From the NCBI GenBank assembly GCA_050699035.1, contig JBOHDE010000041.1, forward strand, positions 1 through 22,275: a stretch of 22,275 nt of DNA, given 5' to 3'. The stretch's first letter is position 1, and every line of letters starts with the position of its first letter. This document shows, in pieces, positions 1 through 6,640 of the stretch. The stretch is from WHTB01 sp050699035 (GTDB lineage: Bacteria; Actinomycetota; Actinomycetes; Propionibacteriales; Nocardioidaceae). A model generated the notes under the pieces. The model made no database searches, was not told where the DNA came from, and saw only the letters and a list, made by a program, of their open reading frames with translations. The position numbers and the translations under genes were made by a program.

Positions 1-380
1 GGTCTGCCCACCGCCAGGCAGGCGGCCAGCAGGTCGACGGCGAGCGGGAGCGTGGCCACCAACGTCTCGCGGCGACGCCGCACCGCGGCCGGCTCGAGCT
101 GACCGATCATCGGCGGAGCGACGACGGCGACGACCACGCCGAGCAGCACTCCCCATCGGCCACCGACGAAGGCCACTACGCCGATCCCGGCCGCCAGCCC
201 GGCGAGCACCGGTGGCGGCGGGCGCCGGATCGCCCGCCCGGGCCGGGACGGACCCGTCGACGGCGCCCACTGCTCGGACAGGGCCGCGAGCCGTCGGCGG
301 GAGGTCGGGGGTAAGGCGCAGGCGATGGCGAGGGCGGTCGACACGGCGGCCAGCCACACCGCCGGCGCCAGCGCGCTCAA
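1..380 (-). CDS. TadC-like type II secretion F-domain protein (partial, cut by left edge)
   Basis: The reading frame is open from a TTG at 380-378 to the window edge, giving about 126 residues. The TTG overlaps the TGA of the upstream tadB-like gene (TTGA), matching the overlapped style of this operon. The visible part has a hydrophobic N-terminal helix (WLLAAV-type sequence just after the start), a proline/arginine-rich linker, a second hydrophobic block (VLAGLAAGIGVVAFVGG and following), and then RRRRETLVATLPLAVDLLAA, which resembles the start of the T2SSF platform domain. Family knowledge: TadB and TadC form the inner-membrane platform of Flp/Tad pilus machines. A downstream GTG a few codons in is an alternative start. 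The C-terminal part and any pilin genes lie outside the window. Confidence 0.75.
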   Translation of the reverse strand, partial: MSALAPAVWLAAVSTALAIACALPPTSRRRLAALSEQWAPSTGPSRPGRAIRRPPPPVLAGLAAGIGVVAFVGGRWGVLLGVVVAVVAPPMIGQLEPAAVRRRRETLVATLPLAVDLLAACLAVGR

Positions 381-1189
381 CGCTCCACCCGGGCCGCCAG
401 CCGCTCGACCCACCAGACGCCGGTCAGCGCGAGCGCGCAGCCCAGCGCCAGGCAGACGTTGCCGGGCGCGGTGCCGAACAGGAAGGCCACCGGGTCGCCG
501 CCGATACCGACGCCGAGCACGAGGCCCATCACCGGCAGCACCGCCAGCAGTCGGGCCGTGGCGCGTGGCGGGCCGAGGCTTGCCGACACCTCGTCGGCGC
601 ACGCCTGCTCGGCACGCAACGCGGCCGACACCCGGTCGAGTACGACGGCGAGCCCGGCGCCCGACCTGTCGGCCACTCGCCACGCCGCCGCCACCATCCG
701 CAGACCGGCGAAACCGGGACGCTCGGCGAGCCCGTCGAGCACTCCCGGCACATCGCCGCCGAGCCCGGCCGACTGCGCGGCCGGAGCCAGGAACGGATGC
801 TCGGCGGCCACCCGGCTCAGGGCCCGGACCGCCGGCTGCCCGGCGCGCAGCTCCGCCGCCAGGCCGTCGCAGGCCTCCACCGCCTCCCGTCGACGACGCC
901 CCGCCTGGTCACGGGTCCGGTGCCCGGCGGCCAGCCGCAGGCCGAACGCGGCTACGACCGCGAGGGTGGCCGCCGGCACCAGGAAGCGGCTCCCCCAGAC
1001 CAGCAGCACGACGACACCCGCGAGCGCCGGCAACACCGCCTGCCGCAGCCGTGGCACCGCAGCCGGCGACCGAGACCCCGGCTCGCCGAGGCGGCTGCGC
1101 AGCAACCCCCGCGGAGGTCCCGCGCACCACGCCGCCACCGCACCGGCCGCGCAGCCGACCGTCGCCAGCAGCCAGCCATCGACGATCAC
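377..1189 (-). CDS. TadB-like type II secretion system F family protein
   Basis: This 270-residue protein is the second platform subunit of the Tad-like machine. It starts at an ATG that overlaps the TGA of the ATPase gene by 4 bases (ATGA), so translation is probably coupled. It has hydrophobic segments at the N-terminus (WLLATVGCAAGAVAAW) and around residues 45-80, a central cytoplasmic region with the T2SSF pattern (EACDGLAAELRAGQPAVRAL, then a conserved stretch around SAGLGGDVPGVLDGLAE and a helix with DRSGAGLAVVLDRVSAALR), and two C-terminal membrane segments (LLAVLPVMGLVLGVGIGG; ALGCALALTGVWWVERLA). The domain order is that of actinobacterial TadB. The protein would sit in the cytoplasmic membrane and be driven by the adjacent ATPase. 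Confidence 0.88.
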   Translation of the reverse strand: MIVDGWLLATVGCAAGAVAAWCAGPPRGLLRSRLGEPGSRSPAAVPRLRQAVLPALAGVVVLLVWGSRFLVPAATLAVVAAFGLRLAAGHRTRDQAGRRRREAVEACDGLAAELRAGQPAVRALSRVAAEHPFLAPAAQSAGLGGDVPGVLDGLAERPGFAGLRMVAAAWRVADRSGAGLAVVLDRVSAALRAEQACADEVSASLGPPRATARLLAVLPVMGLVLGVGIGGDPVAFLFGTAPGNVCLALGCALALTGVWWVERLAARVER

Positions 1190-2346
1190 CGGAGCTCCGC
1201 GTGCAGCAGCCGCTCGAGACGTCGCGCACCCTCACCCGTGCTGACCCGCCCCTCCGCGTCGAACAGCACTGCGTCGACCGCGCTGACGATGTCACCACGC
1301 CGCTCGAGGACCGCCACCTGCTGCAGCCGCCGACGTCCGTCGCGTCCGCGACCGAGGTGGAGCACGACATCGACCGCGGCCGCCAGCTGCGCAGCCGCCG
1401 CGTCACGACTCAGCCCCGCCGCGACCGCCAGAGCCTCGAGCCGGGCCGGCACGTCGGCAGCGGAGTTGGCGTGCACGGTGCCACAACCACCCTCGTGCCC
1501 GGTGTTCATCGCTGCCAGCATGTCGACCACCTCGGCACCGCGGGTCTCCCCGACCACGAGCCGGTCGGGACGCATCCGCAGCGCCTGGCGGACGAGGTCG
1601 CGCAACGTGATCTCGCCCGCCCCCTCGACGTTCGCCAGCCGCGCCTCCAGGCAGACCACATGCGGGTGGCGTGGCCGGAGCTCGGCCGAGTCCTCGACGA
1701 CGACCAGCCGCTGGTCGGCGGGCACCGTGGAAAGCAGCGACGCGAGCAGGGTCGTCTTCCCGGTGCCCGTGCCGCCGCTGATCAGGAAGGCCAGCCGTGC
1801 CTCGACCAGCGCGGCCAGCAGGTCGGCTCCCTCCCGTGGCATGGCCCGCATCTCGACCAGCTCGGCGAGGGTGAACGCCCGGCGGGCCGGCACCCGCAAC
1901 GACAGACAGGTGCCGGGATGGGCCACCGGCGCAAGCACCGCATGGAACCGGGTGCCGTCGCGCAGCCGTACGTCGACGAACGGCACGGCGTCGTCGAGGC
2001 GCCGGCCGGCCGAGGCGGCCAGCCGCTGAGCCAGCCGGCGCACGGAGGCGTCGTCAGGGAACCGCACCGCACTCGGCTCGAGCCCGCACCCCCGGTCGAC
2101 GTAGACGTCAGTCGGGCCGTTGACCACGACGTCGGTGACGCCGTCGTCGGCCAGCAGCGGGTCCAGCGGACCCGCGCCGAACACGTCGCGTCGCAGGGTG
2201 TCGACGACGGCGAGCACCGTCGCGTCGCCGACCACCCGACCCTCGGACCGCAGCGCCGCGGCGACCCGGTCCGGAGTGGGATCGGCCCCCTCGACGGCCA
2301 GCCGCGCCCGGACCTGGTCGAGGGTCTCCTGGGGTACGGCGGTCAC
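1186..2346 (-). CDS. tadA: TadA/CpaF-type pilus-assembly/secretion ATPase
   Basis: A 386-residue hexameric ATPase of the GspE/CpaF superfamily, predicted to power Flp pilus assembly or secretion. I chose GTG 2346-2344, which overlaps the ssd stop codon (GTGA). An in-frame ATG at 2427 would run about 80 bases into ssd and adds a non-conserved leader. The N-terminal domain carries the GPLDPLLADDGVTDVVVNGP signature. The Walker A motif is GGTGTGKTT, with the lysine at about residue 197. The Asp box (VVVEDSAELR), the Walker B-like RPDRLVVGETRG and the His box (TGHEGGCGTVHANSA) follow in the usual order. Length and motifs are complete, so the enzyme looks intact. The gene overlaps ssd upstream and tadB downstream by 4 bases each. 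Confidence 0.94.
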   Translation of the reverse strand: MTAVPQETLDQVRARLAVEGADPTPDRVAAALRSEGRVVGDATVLAVVDTLRRDVFGAGPLDPLLADDGVTDVVVNGPTDVYVDRGCGLEPSAVRFPDDASVRRLAQRLAASAGRRLDDAVPFVDVRLRDGTRFHAVLAPVAHPGTCLSLRVPARRAFTLAELVEMRAMPREGADLLAALVEARLAFLISGGTGTGKTTLLASLLSTVPADQRLVVVEDSAELRPRHPHVVCLEARLANVEGAGEITLRDLVRQALRMRPDRLVVGETRGAEVVDMLAAMNTGHEGGCGTVHANSAADVPARLEALAVAAGLSRDAAAAQLAAAVDVVLHLGRGRDGRRRLQQVAVLERRGDIVSAVDAVLFDAEGRVSTGEGARRLERLLHAELR

Positions 2347-3428
2347 GCGGCGGCCCGCCCCACCAATGCTTGCTGGCGAAGGACCGTGCGGCAGGCTCGG
2401 GCCAGCTGGCCGCGGCCTCGGCTCCACGGGCCGCGACCGAGGTCGATGTCGGACACCGCACCCTTGTCGGGCCGCATCTCCACTGCCAGCGGCAGCCGCA
2501 GGCTGTCGGCCACCTGGGCGCCGTCGAGCCCGGCGGGCCCAGGCCCTCGTACGACCACCTCCACCAGGGCGGCGTAGCGGACCAGCTCGCGGGCCAGCCG
2601 CCCGGCAGCCGCCACCGCACGCACCTCGGCGGGCAGCACCAGGTAGGTGATGTCAGCCGCGAGCAACGCCTCCTGCGCCGAGGCCTCGAGCCGGCGCGGC
2701 AGGTCGACCACGACCAGGTCACTGCCGCGTCGGCCGGCCGCGACGACCCCGGACACCGCAGTCGGCGGGACGCTGACCAGGTCACCGCGGTCCCACGACA
2801 GCACCGCCAGGCTGCCGTGGGCCGGCAGGGCGTCCTTGAGCGACGGGGCGCTCACCCGGCCGCTCGTACCCATCAGCGTCGGCCAGCGCACCCCGATGGT
2901 GTCCTCGCTGCCGACCGCGAGGTCGAGCCCACCGCCCAACGGGTCGCCGTCGACGAGCAGCACCTGCAGCCCCGCTCGCGCCGCTGCCGCACCCAGACCG
3001 GCCGCGAACGTCGACGCTCCGGCACCGCCGCAGCCACCGACCACACAGACGGTGCGCCCGGTGGCCCGGGCTCCGTCGGCGGCGTCGGCCAGCCGGTCGC
3101 GCAGCCACGGCTCGGCCTGCGGGAGCACCAGCACCTTCTCGACGCCGATGTCGACGGCCACCGGATAGACAGCCGGGTCGGGCTCGGTGAGGACGACGTA
3201 CACCTGGTCGCGGCGCGGCAGCGCGAGCTGCGCCACGGCGACCGCGAGGTCGGGGCCGACCACGACGAGGGAGGAGCCGACCCAGGCCGGGCGAAGCAGA
3301 CCCGGGTCGGGCACGACCTCCGGCGTGACGCCCGCCGCGGCGGTCAGGCGGAGCAGCTGGTCGAGCAGCGCCTCGTCGCGGGTGACGAGCAGGGGGGCCC
3401 GTTCGCGGGCGGCCTCAGAGCTAGACAT
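2343..3428 (-). CDS. ssd: Ssd/CpaE-like septum-site/pilus-localisation ATPase homologue
   Basis: A 361-residue protein with an N-terminal receiver-like alpha/beta domain (about residues 1-115: LLVTRDEALLDQLLRL, VVVGPDLAVAVAQL, VYVVLTE) followed by a MinD/ParA-like domain. The P-loop region VVGGCGGAGAST lacks the canonical GKT/GKS lysine at the second position. LLVDGDPLGGGLDLAVG and DLVVVDLPR match the A' and Walker B positions of the CpaE/Ssd group. It is the first gene of the tad-like operon, and its position next to the 6C RNA and a divergent HAD phosphatase matches Rv3660c (ssd) of M. tuberculosis. CpaE proteins position pilus machinery, and mycobacterial Ssd affects septation when overproduced. 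No convincing Shine-Dalgarno or leaderless -10 lies at the ATG 3428-3426, so the transcript may start further upstream, near the 6C locus. Confidence 0.88.
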   Translation of the reverse strand: MSSSEAARERAPLLVTRDEALLDQLLRLTAAAGVTPEVVPDPGLLRPAWVGSSLVVVGPDLAVAVAQLALPRRDQVYVVLTEPDPAVYPVAVDIGVEKVLVLPQAEPWLRDRLADAADGARATGRTVCVVGGCGGAGASTFAAGLGAAAARAGLQVLLVDGDPLGGGLDLAVGSEDTIGVRWPTLMGTSGRVSAPSLKDALPAHGSLAVLSWDRGDLVSVPPTAVSGVVAAGRRGSDLVVVDLPRRLEASAQEALLAADITYLVLPAEVRAVAAAGRLARELVRYAALVEVVVRGPGPAGLDGAQVADSLRLPLAVEMRPDKGAVSDIDLGRGPWSRGRGQLARACRTVLRQQALVGRAAA

Positions 3429-3529
3429 GCCGTGAGCGTGGCGGCTACTGGGCGTACTCGAAAGGGGCCGTGCTGGGCCTGTGGACGAAGGGACGCGATC
3501 GGTGACCTGGGGACGAAAACCGGCCCAGA

Positions 3530-3567
3530 AAATGGAGTCCGGGGCCGGCGCGGACGCCGACCCCGGA
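3530..3567 (-). terminator. Intrinsic terminator of the 6C RNA
   Basis: On the minus strand 3567-3555 pairs with 3550-3538 (13 bp including one G-U), with a four-base loop TCCG. CTCCATTTTC follows, which supplies a short U run. It lies directly after the third C-loop hairpin and about 100 bases before the ssd start, so it should end the small RNA or attenuate read-through into the tad-like operon. Confidence 0.7.
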
Positions 3568-3694
3568 CAAGTGACAGCCCCCGGCGGGGGGGTGACCGGG
3601 GGCTGTCGATCGGCTCGTGACCCGGGGGGGATGGGTCACGGCCGAACCAGCGGCGGGGGGGATGCCGCTGGGTCTATGGGTTCCCTTCCTGGGC
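3530..3694 (-). ncRNA. 6C-type actinobacterial small RNA with three C7-loop hairpins
   Basis: Read on the minus strand there are three consecutive perfect hairpins whose loops hold seven cytosines. Hairpin one pairs 3671-3664 with 3654-3647 (8 bp, loop ATCCCCCCC). Hairpin two pairs 3640-3633 with 3623-3616 (8 bp, identical loop). Hairpin three pairs 3607-3596 with 3584-3573 (12 bp, loop TCACCCCCCCG). A strong terminator hairpin follows at 3567-3538. Family knowledge: the 6C RNA is defined by hairpins with runs of six or more C in the loops and is usually found near pilus and chromosome-partitioning genes. In mycobacteria it (B11) lies between ssd and the Rv3661 phosphatase and pairs with G-rich mRNA sites through the C loops. 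The location here is the same. The ends are estimated from the promoter and terminator. Confidence 0.85.
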
Positions 3695-3700
3695 GGTCTC

Positions 3701-3729
3701 AAACCACCTTCGGCGGGGAAGGTTGTCAA
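3701..3729 (-). promoter_or_regulatory. Candidate promoter of the 6C RNA
   Basis: A perfect -35 hexamer TTGACA lies at 3729-3724 on the minus strand. Seventeen bases downstream is TGGTTT (3706-3701), a weak -10. This predicts a start near 3694, about 23 bases before the first C-loop hairpin. The -35 is convincing and the -10 assignment is tentative. Confidence 0.5.
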
Positions 3730-3828
3730 TCATGCACTGAAACCCCCGAATCGCCCAAACGAGCGCTGTTGAGGACCGGCCTCATGACTCGATGGTACGT
3801 CTAGCGGCGCCGGAACGCACGCCCCACC

Positions 3829-3834
3829 TATGCT
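3829..3834 (+). promoter_or_regulatory. -10 element of a leaderless promoter for the HAD phosphatase gene
   Basis: TATGCT at 3829-3834 fits the actinobacterial TANNNT -10 and is followed seven bases later by GTG 3842. The ATG inside this hexamer (3830) would be an in-frame start four codons upstream, but there is no Shine-Dalgarno before it. The arrangement is better explained as a -10 with the transcript starting on or next to the GTG. No clear -35 is visible. Confidence 0.5.
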
Positions 3835-3841
3835 CGAGTTT

Positions 3842-4651
3842 GTGAACTCAGCCGGCTCGGGACGTACTGCGGCCTTCTTCGATCTCGACAAGACGATCAT
3901 CGCGAAGTCCAGCACGCTGGCGTTCAGTCGTCCGTTCTACGAGGGCGGTCTGATCAGCCGCCGGTCGGTGCTGCGCAGCGGTTACGCACAGTTCGTGTAC
4001 CTCGTCGGTGGTGCAGACCACGACCAGATGGAGCGGATGCGGCAGTACCTGTCCGCGCTCTGCGCCGGATGGGACGTCCAGACGGTCCGCGACATCGTGG
4101 CCGACACCTTGCACAACATCGTCGACCCGCTGGTGTTCGACGAGGCGGTGCAGCTGATCGAGGAGCACCACACCGCCGGACGTGACGTCGTGATCGTGTC
4201 GTCGTCCGGTGCCGAGGTGGTGGAGCCGATCGGCGAGATGCTGGGTGCCGACCGGGTCGTGGCGACCCGGATGGTGATCGCGGACGGTCGCTACACCGGC
4301 GAGATCGACTACTACGCGTACGCCGACAACAAGGCCGAGGCGATCCGCGAGCTGGCGGCTTCCGAGGGGTACGACCTGAGCCGCTGCTACGCGTACTCCG
4401 ACTCCTCGACCGACCAGCCGATGCTGGAGGCGGTCGGCCACCCGTACGCCGTCAACCCTGACAAGGCGTTACGACGGGTGGCGACCGAGCGAGGCTGGCC
4501 CGTGCTGGTGTTCTCCAAGCCGGTTGCGCTCCGTAAGCGGATGCCGATCGAGGCGAACAAGAAGACGATCGGGGCGGTCGCCCTCGGCGCCGGCGCGGCC
4601 GCCGCCGGGGCCGTGTTCCTGGTCGCGCGGCGACGCGATCGGACCGTCTGA
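3842..4651 (+). CDS. HAD-IB family phosphatase with C-terminal membrane anchor (Rv3661/SerB2-like)
   Basis: A 269-residue HAD hydrolase counted from GTG 3842 (273 from ATG 3830). Motif I is FDLDKTI with the nucleophile Asp at about residue 14 and the acid/base Asp at 16. Motif II is VIVSSSG, motif III lysine is in YADNKAEAI, and motif IV is YAYSDSSTDQPML, so all catalytic positions are present. The insert between motifs I and II is the helical C1 cap typical of HAD-IB enzymes. The C-terminus has a hydrophobic helix (AVALGAGAAAAGAVFLVA) followed by RRRDR, suggesting attachment to the inner face of the membrane. The substrate is unknown; relatives include phosphoserine phosphatase-like and lysophosphatidic-acid phosphatase-like enzymes. 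The divergent position next to ssd and the 6C RNA is conserved in mycobacteria. Confidence 0.88.
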   Translation: MNSAGSGRTAAFFDLDKTIIAKSSTLAFSRPFYEGGLISRRSVLRSGYAQFVYLVGGADHDQMERMRQYLSALCAGWDVQTVRDIVADTLHNIVDPLVFDEAVQLIEEHHTAGRDVVIVSSSGAEVVEPIGEMLGADRVVATRMVIADGRYTGEIDYYAYADNKAEAIRELAASEGYDLSRCYAYSDSSTDQPMLEAVGHPYAVNPDKALRRVATERGWPVLVFSKPVALRKRMPIEANKKTIGAVALGAGAAAAGAVFLVARRRDRTV

Positions 4652-4836
4652 CAACACGCCGAGAGGGGTTTCCTTTCGGAGCCGACCGGCGTACAAAGGG
4701 ATCAAGTATCACCCGCACGACAACGTGGTACCCACGCGGCGACCGACCCTTCCTAGAGGGCAATCGTTTCCGGGCTTGTCCCGGTTCGATGGTTTCGGCA
4801 CTTGCACGCCTGGTAGCCACGATTGACGTGCCAGCG

Positions 4837-4862
4837 GCGGCGTTCTCACCCGAGAACGCCGC
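4837..4862 (+). terminator. Hairpin downstream of the HAD gene, possible terminator
   Basis: GCGGCGTTCTC (4837-4847) pairs perfectly with GAGAACGCCGC (4852-4862) across an ACCC loop. No T run follows on either strand, so if it terminates it does so as a GC-only hairpin, as is common in actinomycetes. The stretch 4652-4836 before it shows no gene, tRNA or other clear element. Confidence 0.45.
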
Positions 4863-4898
4863 TCGCATGTGGTCCTCCCCCGGCCCCTCCCTCCCCTG

Positions 4899-5021
4899 GC
4901 GCCGAGGTTGCACCTCTGTCCGCCCGCTTCGCGCCGAGGTTGCGCGTATGCACCAGACCGGCGGACATACGCGCAACCTCGGCGCGAAGAACTGGGACAT
5001 AGGTGCAACCTCGGCGCGAAG
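4899..5021. repeat. Nested inverted-repeat cluster 1 (four copies of a GCGCCGAGGTTGC element)
   Basis: Four copies of a roughly 24-bp element occur in the spacer between the convergent HAD and Fic-like genes: two in plus orientation (4899-4921 and 4927-4950) and two in minus orientation (4966-4989 and 4994-5021). The inner pair is a perfect 24-bp inverted repeat around a 15-base loop. The outer pair is inverted with one mismatch over about 23 bases. The shared core is GCGCCGAGGTTGC, followed by a variable CxTATGTCC-like tail. Two further copies lie at 18485-18679. The cluster could act as a bidirectional terminator, a REP-like element or a protein-binding site. It ends about 20 bases from the stop codon of the Fic-like gene. 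Confidence 0.85.
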
Positions 5022-5039
5022 AAGCGGACGGACCGGGGG

Positions 5040-5735
5040 TCAGTTGTCGGCCGTCGGTGCGAGGGGCGAGTGTTCGGCACCGGCGGCGTAGGCCTGGGCA
5101 CAGTGCAGCAGCCACCCCTGGGTCGCCCCGGCGCGCCCGGCGCGGTAGTCGTCGAGCAGCAAGGAGTACGCCGGGGCGAGCGCCAGATGGCCGGCCTCCG
5201 GCACGGTCACCGACGCCGGGTCGACGGACCGCTCCACCAGCACCAGCCGCTCCGCCGCCCGGGCGATGACCCGGTTGTGCCCGCTGAACGCCTCCGCCGC
5301 CGCCAGCTCGGCATGCACCACCGCCGCCACCGCAAGCGCCGGCGCAGAGGTCGGCCGCGCCAGCCGGCCGGCCAGGTCACGCAGCCGGTCGGCCGCCTGC
5401 ACCGGCCGGCCGAGCTCGTCGTCGGGGACCGTGCCGCGGGCGACCAGCAGATGCATCCGGGCCAGCGCCTGCAACGGCGCCGTCCGCCAGGTCGGCAGCA
5501 GCCCGAGCAGCTCAGTCGACAGCCGCACGGCGCCGGTCTCGTCGTACCCCTCCCCCTCCAGGGCCGCCGATGCACGCGCACCGATCAGCAGCGAGTCGGC
5601 GGTGAGGTCCGGTCCGGTGCGCCGCAGGCCCCGATCGCGCAGGAGGGCGTCGATCCCGTCCCGCGCCGCGGCGAGCGCCGACGGCACGCCCTCGAGGGAC
5701 GCGACAGTGGCGAAGGCATCGTCGAGGTCGGGCAC
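5040..5735 (-). CDS. Rv3662c-like protein with degenerate Fic-domain features
   Basis: A 231-residue, largely helical soluble protein starting at GTG 5735-5733. I do not recognise an established function. Two features recall Fic proteins. An N-terminal S56-AAL-E60-G61 matches the inhibitory-helix pattern SxxxE[G/N]. A later FSGHNRVIAR (residues 150-159), preceded by a long helix (AAVVHAELAAAEA), lines up with the Fic signature HPFxDGNGRxxR but lacks the catalytic His, the Asp and most glycines, keeping F, N and the final R. If related, it is unlikely to be an active AMP transferase. The position after ssd/HAD suggests equivalence to mycobacterial Rv3662c. It is transcribed away from the adjacent methyltransferase from a 44-bp divergent spacer. 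The C-terminal half holds DDYRAGRAGATQGWLLHCAQ. Confidence 0.8.
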   Translation of the reverse strand: MPDLDDAFATVASLEGVPSALAAARDGIDALLRDRGLRRTGPDLTADSLLIGARASAALEGEGYDETGAVRLSTELLGLLPTWRTAPLQALARMHLLVARGTVPDDELGRPVQAADRLRDLAGRLARPTSAPALAVAAVVHAELAAAEAFSGHNRVIARAAERLVLVERSVDPASVTVPEAGHLALAPAYSLLLDDYRAGRAGATQGWLLHCAQAYAAGAEHSPLAPTADN

Positions 5736-5743
5736 GATGGCGC

Positions 5744-5771
5744 AGTCTAGACGGGGTGGTGTTGGTAGTGT
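5744..5771. promoter_or_regulatory. Divergent pair of leaderless-type -10 elements
   Basis: Only 44 bases separate GTG 5735 (minus) and ATG 5780 (plus). On the minus strand TAGACT (5749-5744) lies eight bases before the GTG. On the plus strand TAGTGT (5766-5771) lies eight bases before the ATG. The region expected to hold the -35 of each promoter overlaps the -10 of the other, so both transcripts probably have no or almost no leader and may compete for polymerase. No good -35 is seen for either. Confidence 0.5.
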
Positions 5772-5779
5772 CGCGCCCG

Positions 5780-6586
5780 ATGGATCCTAGTTTGCGCAAC
5801 CAGCGCGCCACCAGCTTCGGCGCCGTGGCGGACGCCTACGAACGCACCCGCCCCGGATACCCCAGCGAGGCGCGTCAGTGGCTGGTCGGCGAGTCGCCGG
5901 CGAAGATCCTCGAGCTCGGCGCCGGCACCGGAAAGCTCACCTCCGACCTGCGCGACGACGGTCACGACGTGATCCCGGTCGACCCGTCCGCCGACATGCT
6001 CAAGACGCTACGCAAGCGCCTCAAGGGGCACCCCGCGGTACGGGCGGTCGCCGAGCGCATCCCGCTGCGGACGTCGTCGGTCGACGTGGTGGTCGCCGCG
6101 CAGGCATACCACTGGTTCGACCTCGACCTCACGCTGCCGGAGATCTCCCGCGTCCTGCGGCCCGGTGGCCGGCTGGCCCTGGTCTGGAACACTCGCGACG
6201 AGTCGGTCCCCTGGGTGAAGAAGCTGACCCGGATCATCGGCGCCGAGCCGGTGGAGGAGGACCCAGTCGAGCGGCTCGACGAGATCGGGCTGTACGACGG
6301 CATCGAGACGAAGACGTTCCGGCACTGGCAGCAGGTCGACCGCGACTCGCTGCTCGGCCTGGTCGAGTCCCGCTCCCACGTCGCGTCGCTCGGCGAGCAG
6401 GAGCGACGCGACCTGCTCGAGCAGGTGGGCGCGATGTACGACGACTACGGCCGGGGCCATGACGGCATGCTGCTGCCCTATCTCACCTCGTGCTTCCGGG
6501 CCCGGGTCAGCAGCACCGGCAAGCTGCTCCGCGAGGGCACCGGCGAGCCCGGCCTCGACGACGGGTTGCTGATCGACTTCTCCTGA
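5780..6586 (+). CDS. Class I SAM-dependent methyltransferase
   Basis: A 268-residue methyltransferase of the Methyltransf_11 type. Motif I ILELGAGTGKLT (about residues 38-49) binds SAM. The acidic end of strand 2 is VIPVDPSADML, motif II-like VDVVVAAQAYHWFD follows, and VLRPGGRLALVWN is the post-III motif. The HWFD segment is typical of the subgroup named after small-molecule or tRNA-like methylases of unknown substrate. I chose ATG 5780 because RNQRATSFGAVADAYERTRP is the usual N-terminus. A GTG at 5756 would extend it by eight residues but falls upstream of the TAGTGT -10. The substrate cannot be told from the sequence. The stop is followed by a small CGGGCC/GGCCCG hairpin (6588-6602) before the kinase gene. 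Confidence 0.88.
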   Translation: MDPSLRNQRATSFGAVADAYERTRPGYPSEARQWLVGESPAKILELGAGTGKLTSDLRDDGHDVIPVDPSADMLKTLRKRLKGHPAVRAVAERIPLRTSSVDVVVAAQAYHWFDLDLTLPEISRVLRPGGRLALVWNTRDESVPWVKKLTRIIGAEPVEEDPVERLDEIGLYDGIETKTFRHWQQVDRDSLLGLVESRSHVASLGEQERRDLLEQVGAMYDDYGRGHDGMLLPYLTSCFRARVSSTGKLLREGTGEPGLDDGLLIDFS

Positions 6587-6605
6587 CCGGGCCGGCGGCC
6601 CGCGC

Positions 6606-6640
6606 TCGACACCGGTCGCCGCATGCACTTGTCTGTGCGC
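6606..6640 (+). promoter_or_regulatory. Possible promoter of the histidine kinase gene
   Basis: TCGACA (6606-6611, five of six matches to the -35 consensus) is followed after 17 bases by TTGTCT (6629-6634) and, six bases later, by ATG 6641. This would give a leaderless message starting at 6641 rather than at the ATG 6623. The -10 is a poor match, so this is a low-confidence suggestion. Confidence 0.3.

Noticed and set aside
2344..2427. Upstream ATG giving the TadA ATPase 27 extra residues
   Set aside because: It overlaps ssd by about 80 bases and the extra part is not family-like. GTG 2346 gives the usual GTGA overlap.
325..2577. Very long plus-strand open frames (e.g. 750 and 605 codons) over the tad-like operon
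   Set aside because: They are low-complexity Arg/Pro/Ala-rich shadows caused by GC-rich third positions. The minus-strand frames hold clear family motifs.
3586..3660. G7 tracts as a plus-strand G-quadruplex or sequencing artefact
   Set aside because: Each tract sits exactly in the loop of a perfect hairpin, as expected for a 6C RNA on the other strand. A quadruplex in the DNA is not excluded but is not needed.
4770..4800. tRNA-like T-loop sequence (GGTTCGAT)
   Set aside because: No matching T-stem, acceptor stem or anticodon arm can be built around it.
4899..5021. CRISPR array
   Set aside because: The repeats are inverted in pairs, with short unequal spacers, and there are no cas genes.
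6588..6602. CGGGCC/GGCCCG mini-hairpin after the methyltransferase as a firm terminator
   Set aside because: The stem is only 6 bp with a 3-base loop and no T run, so such hairpins are expected by chance at this GC content.
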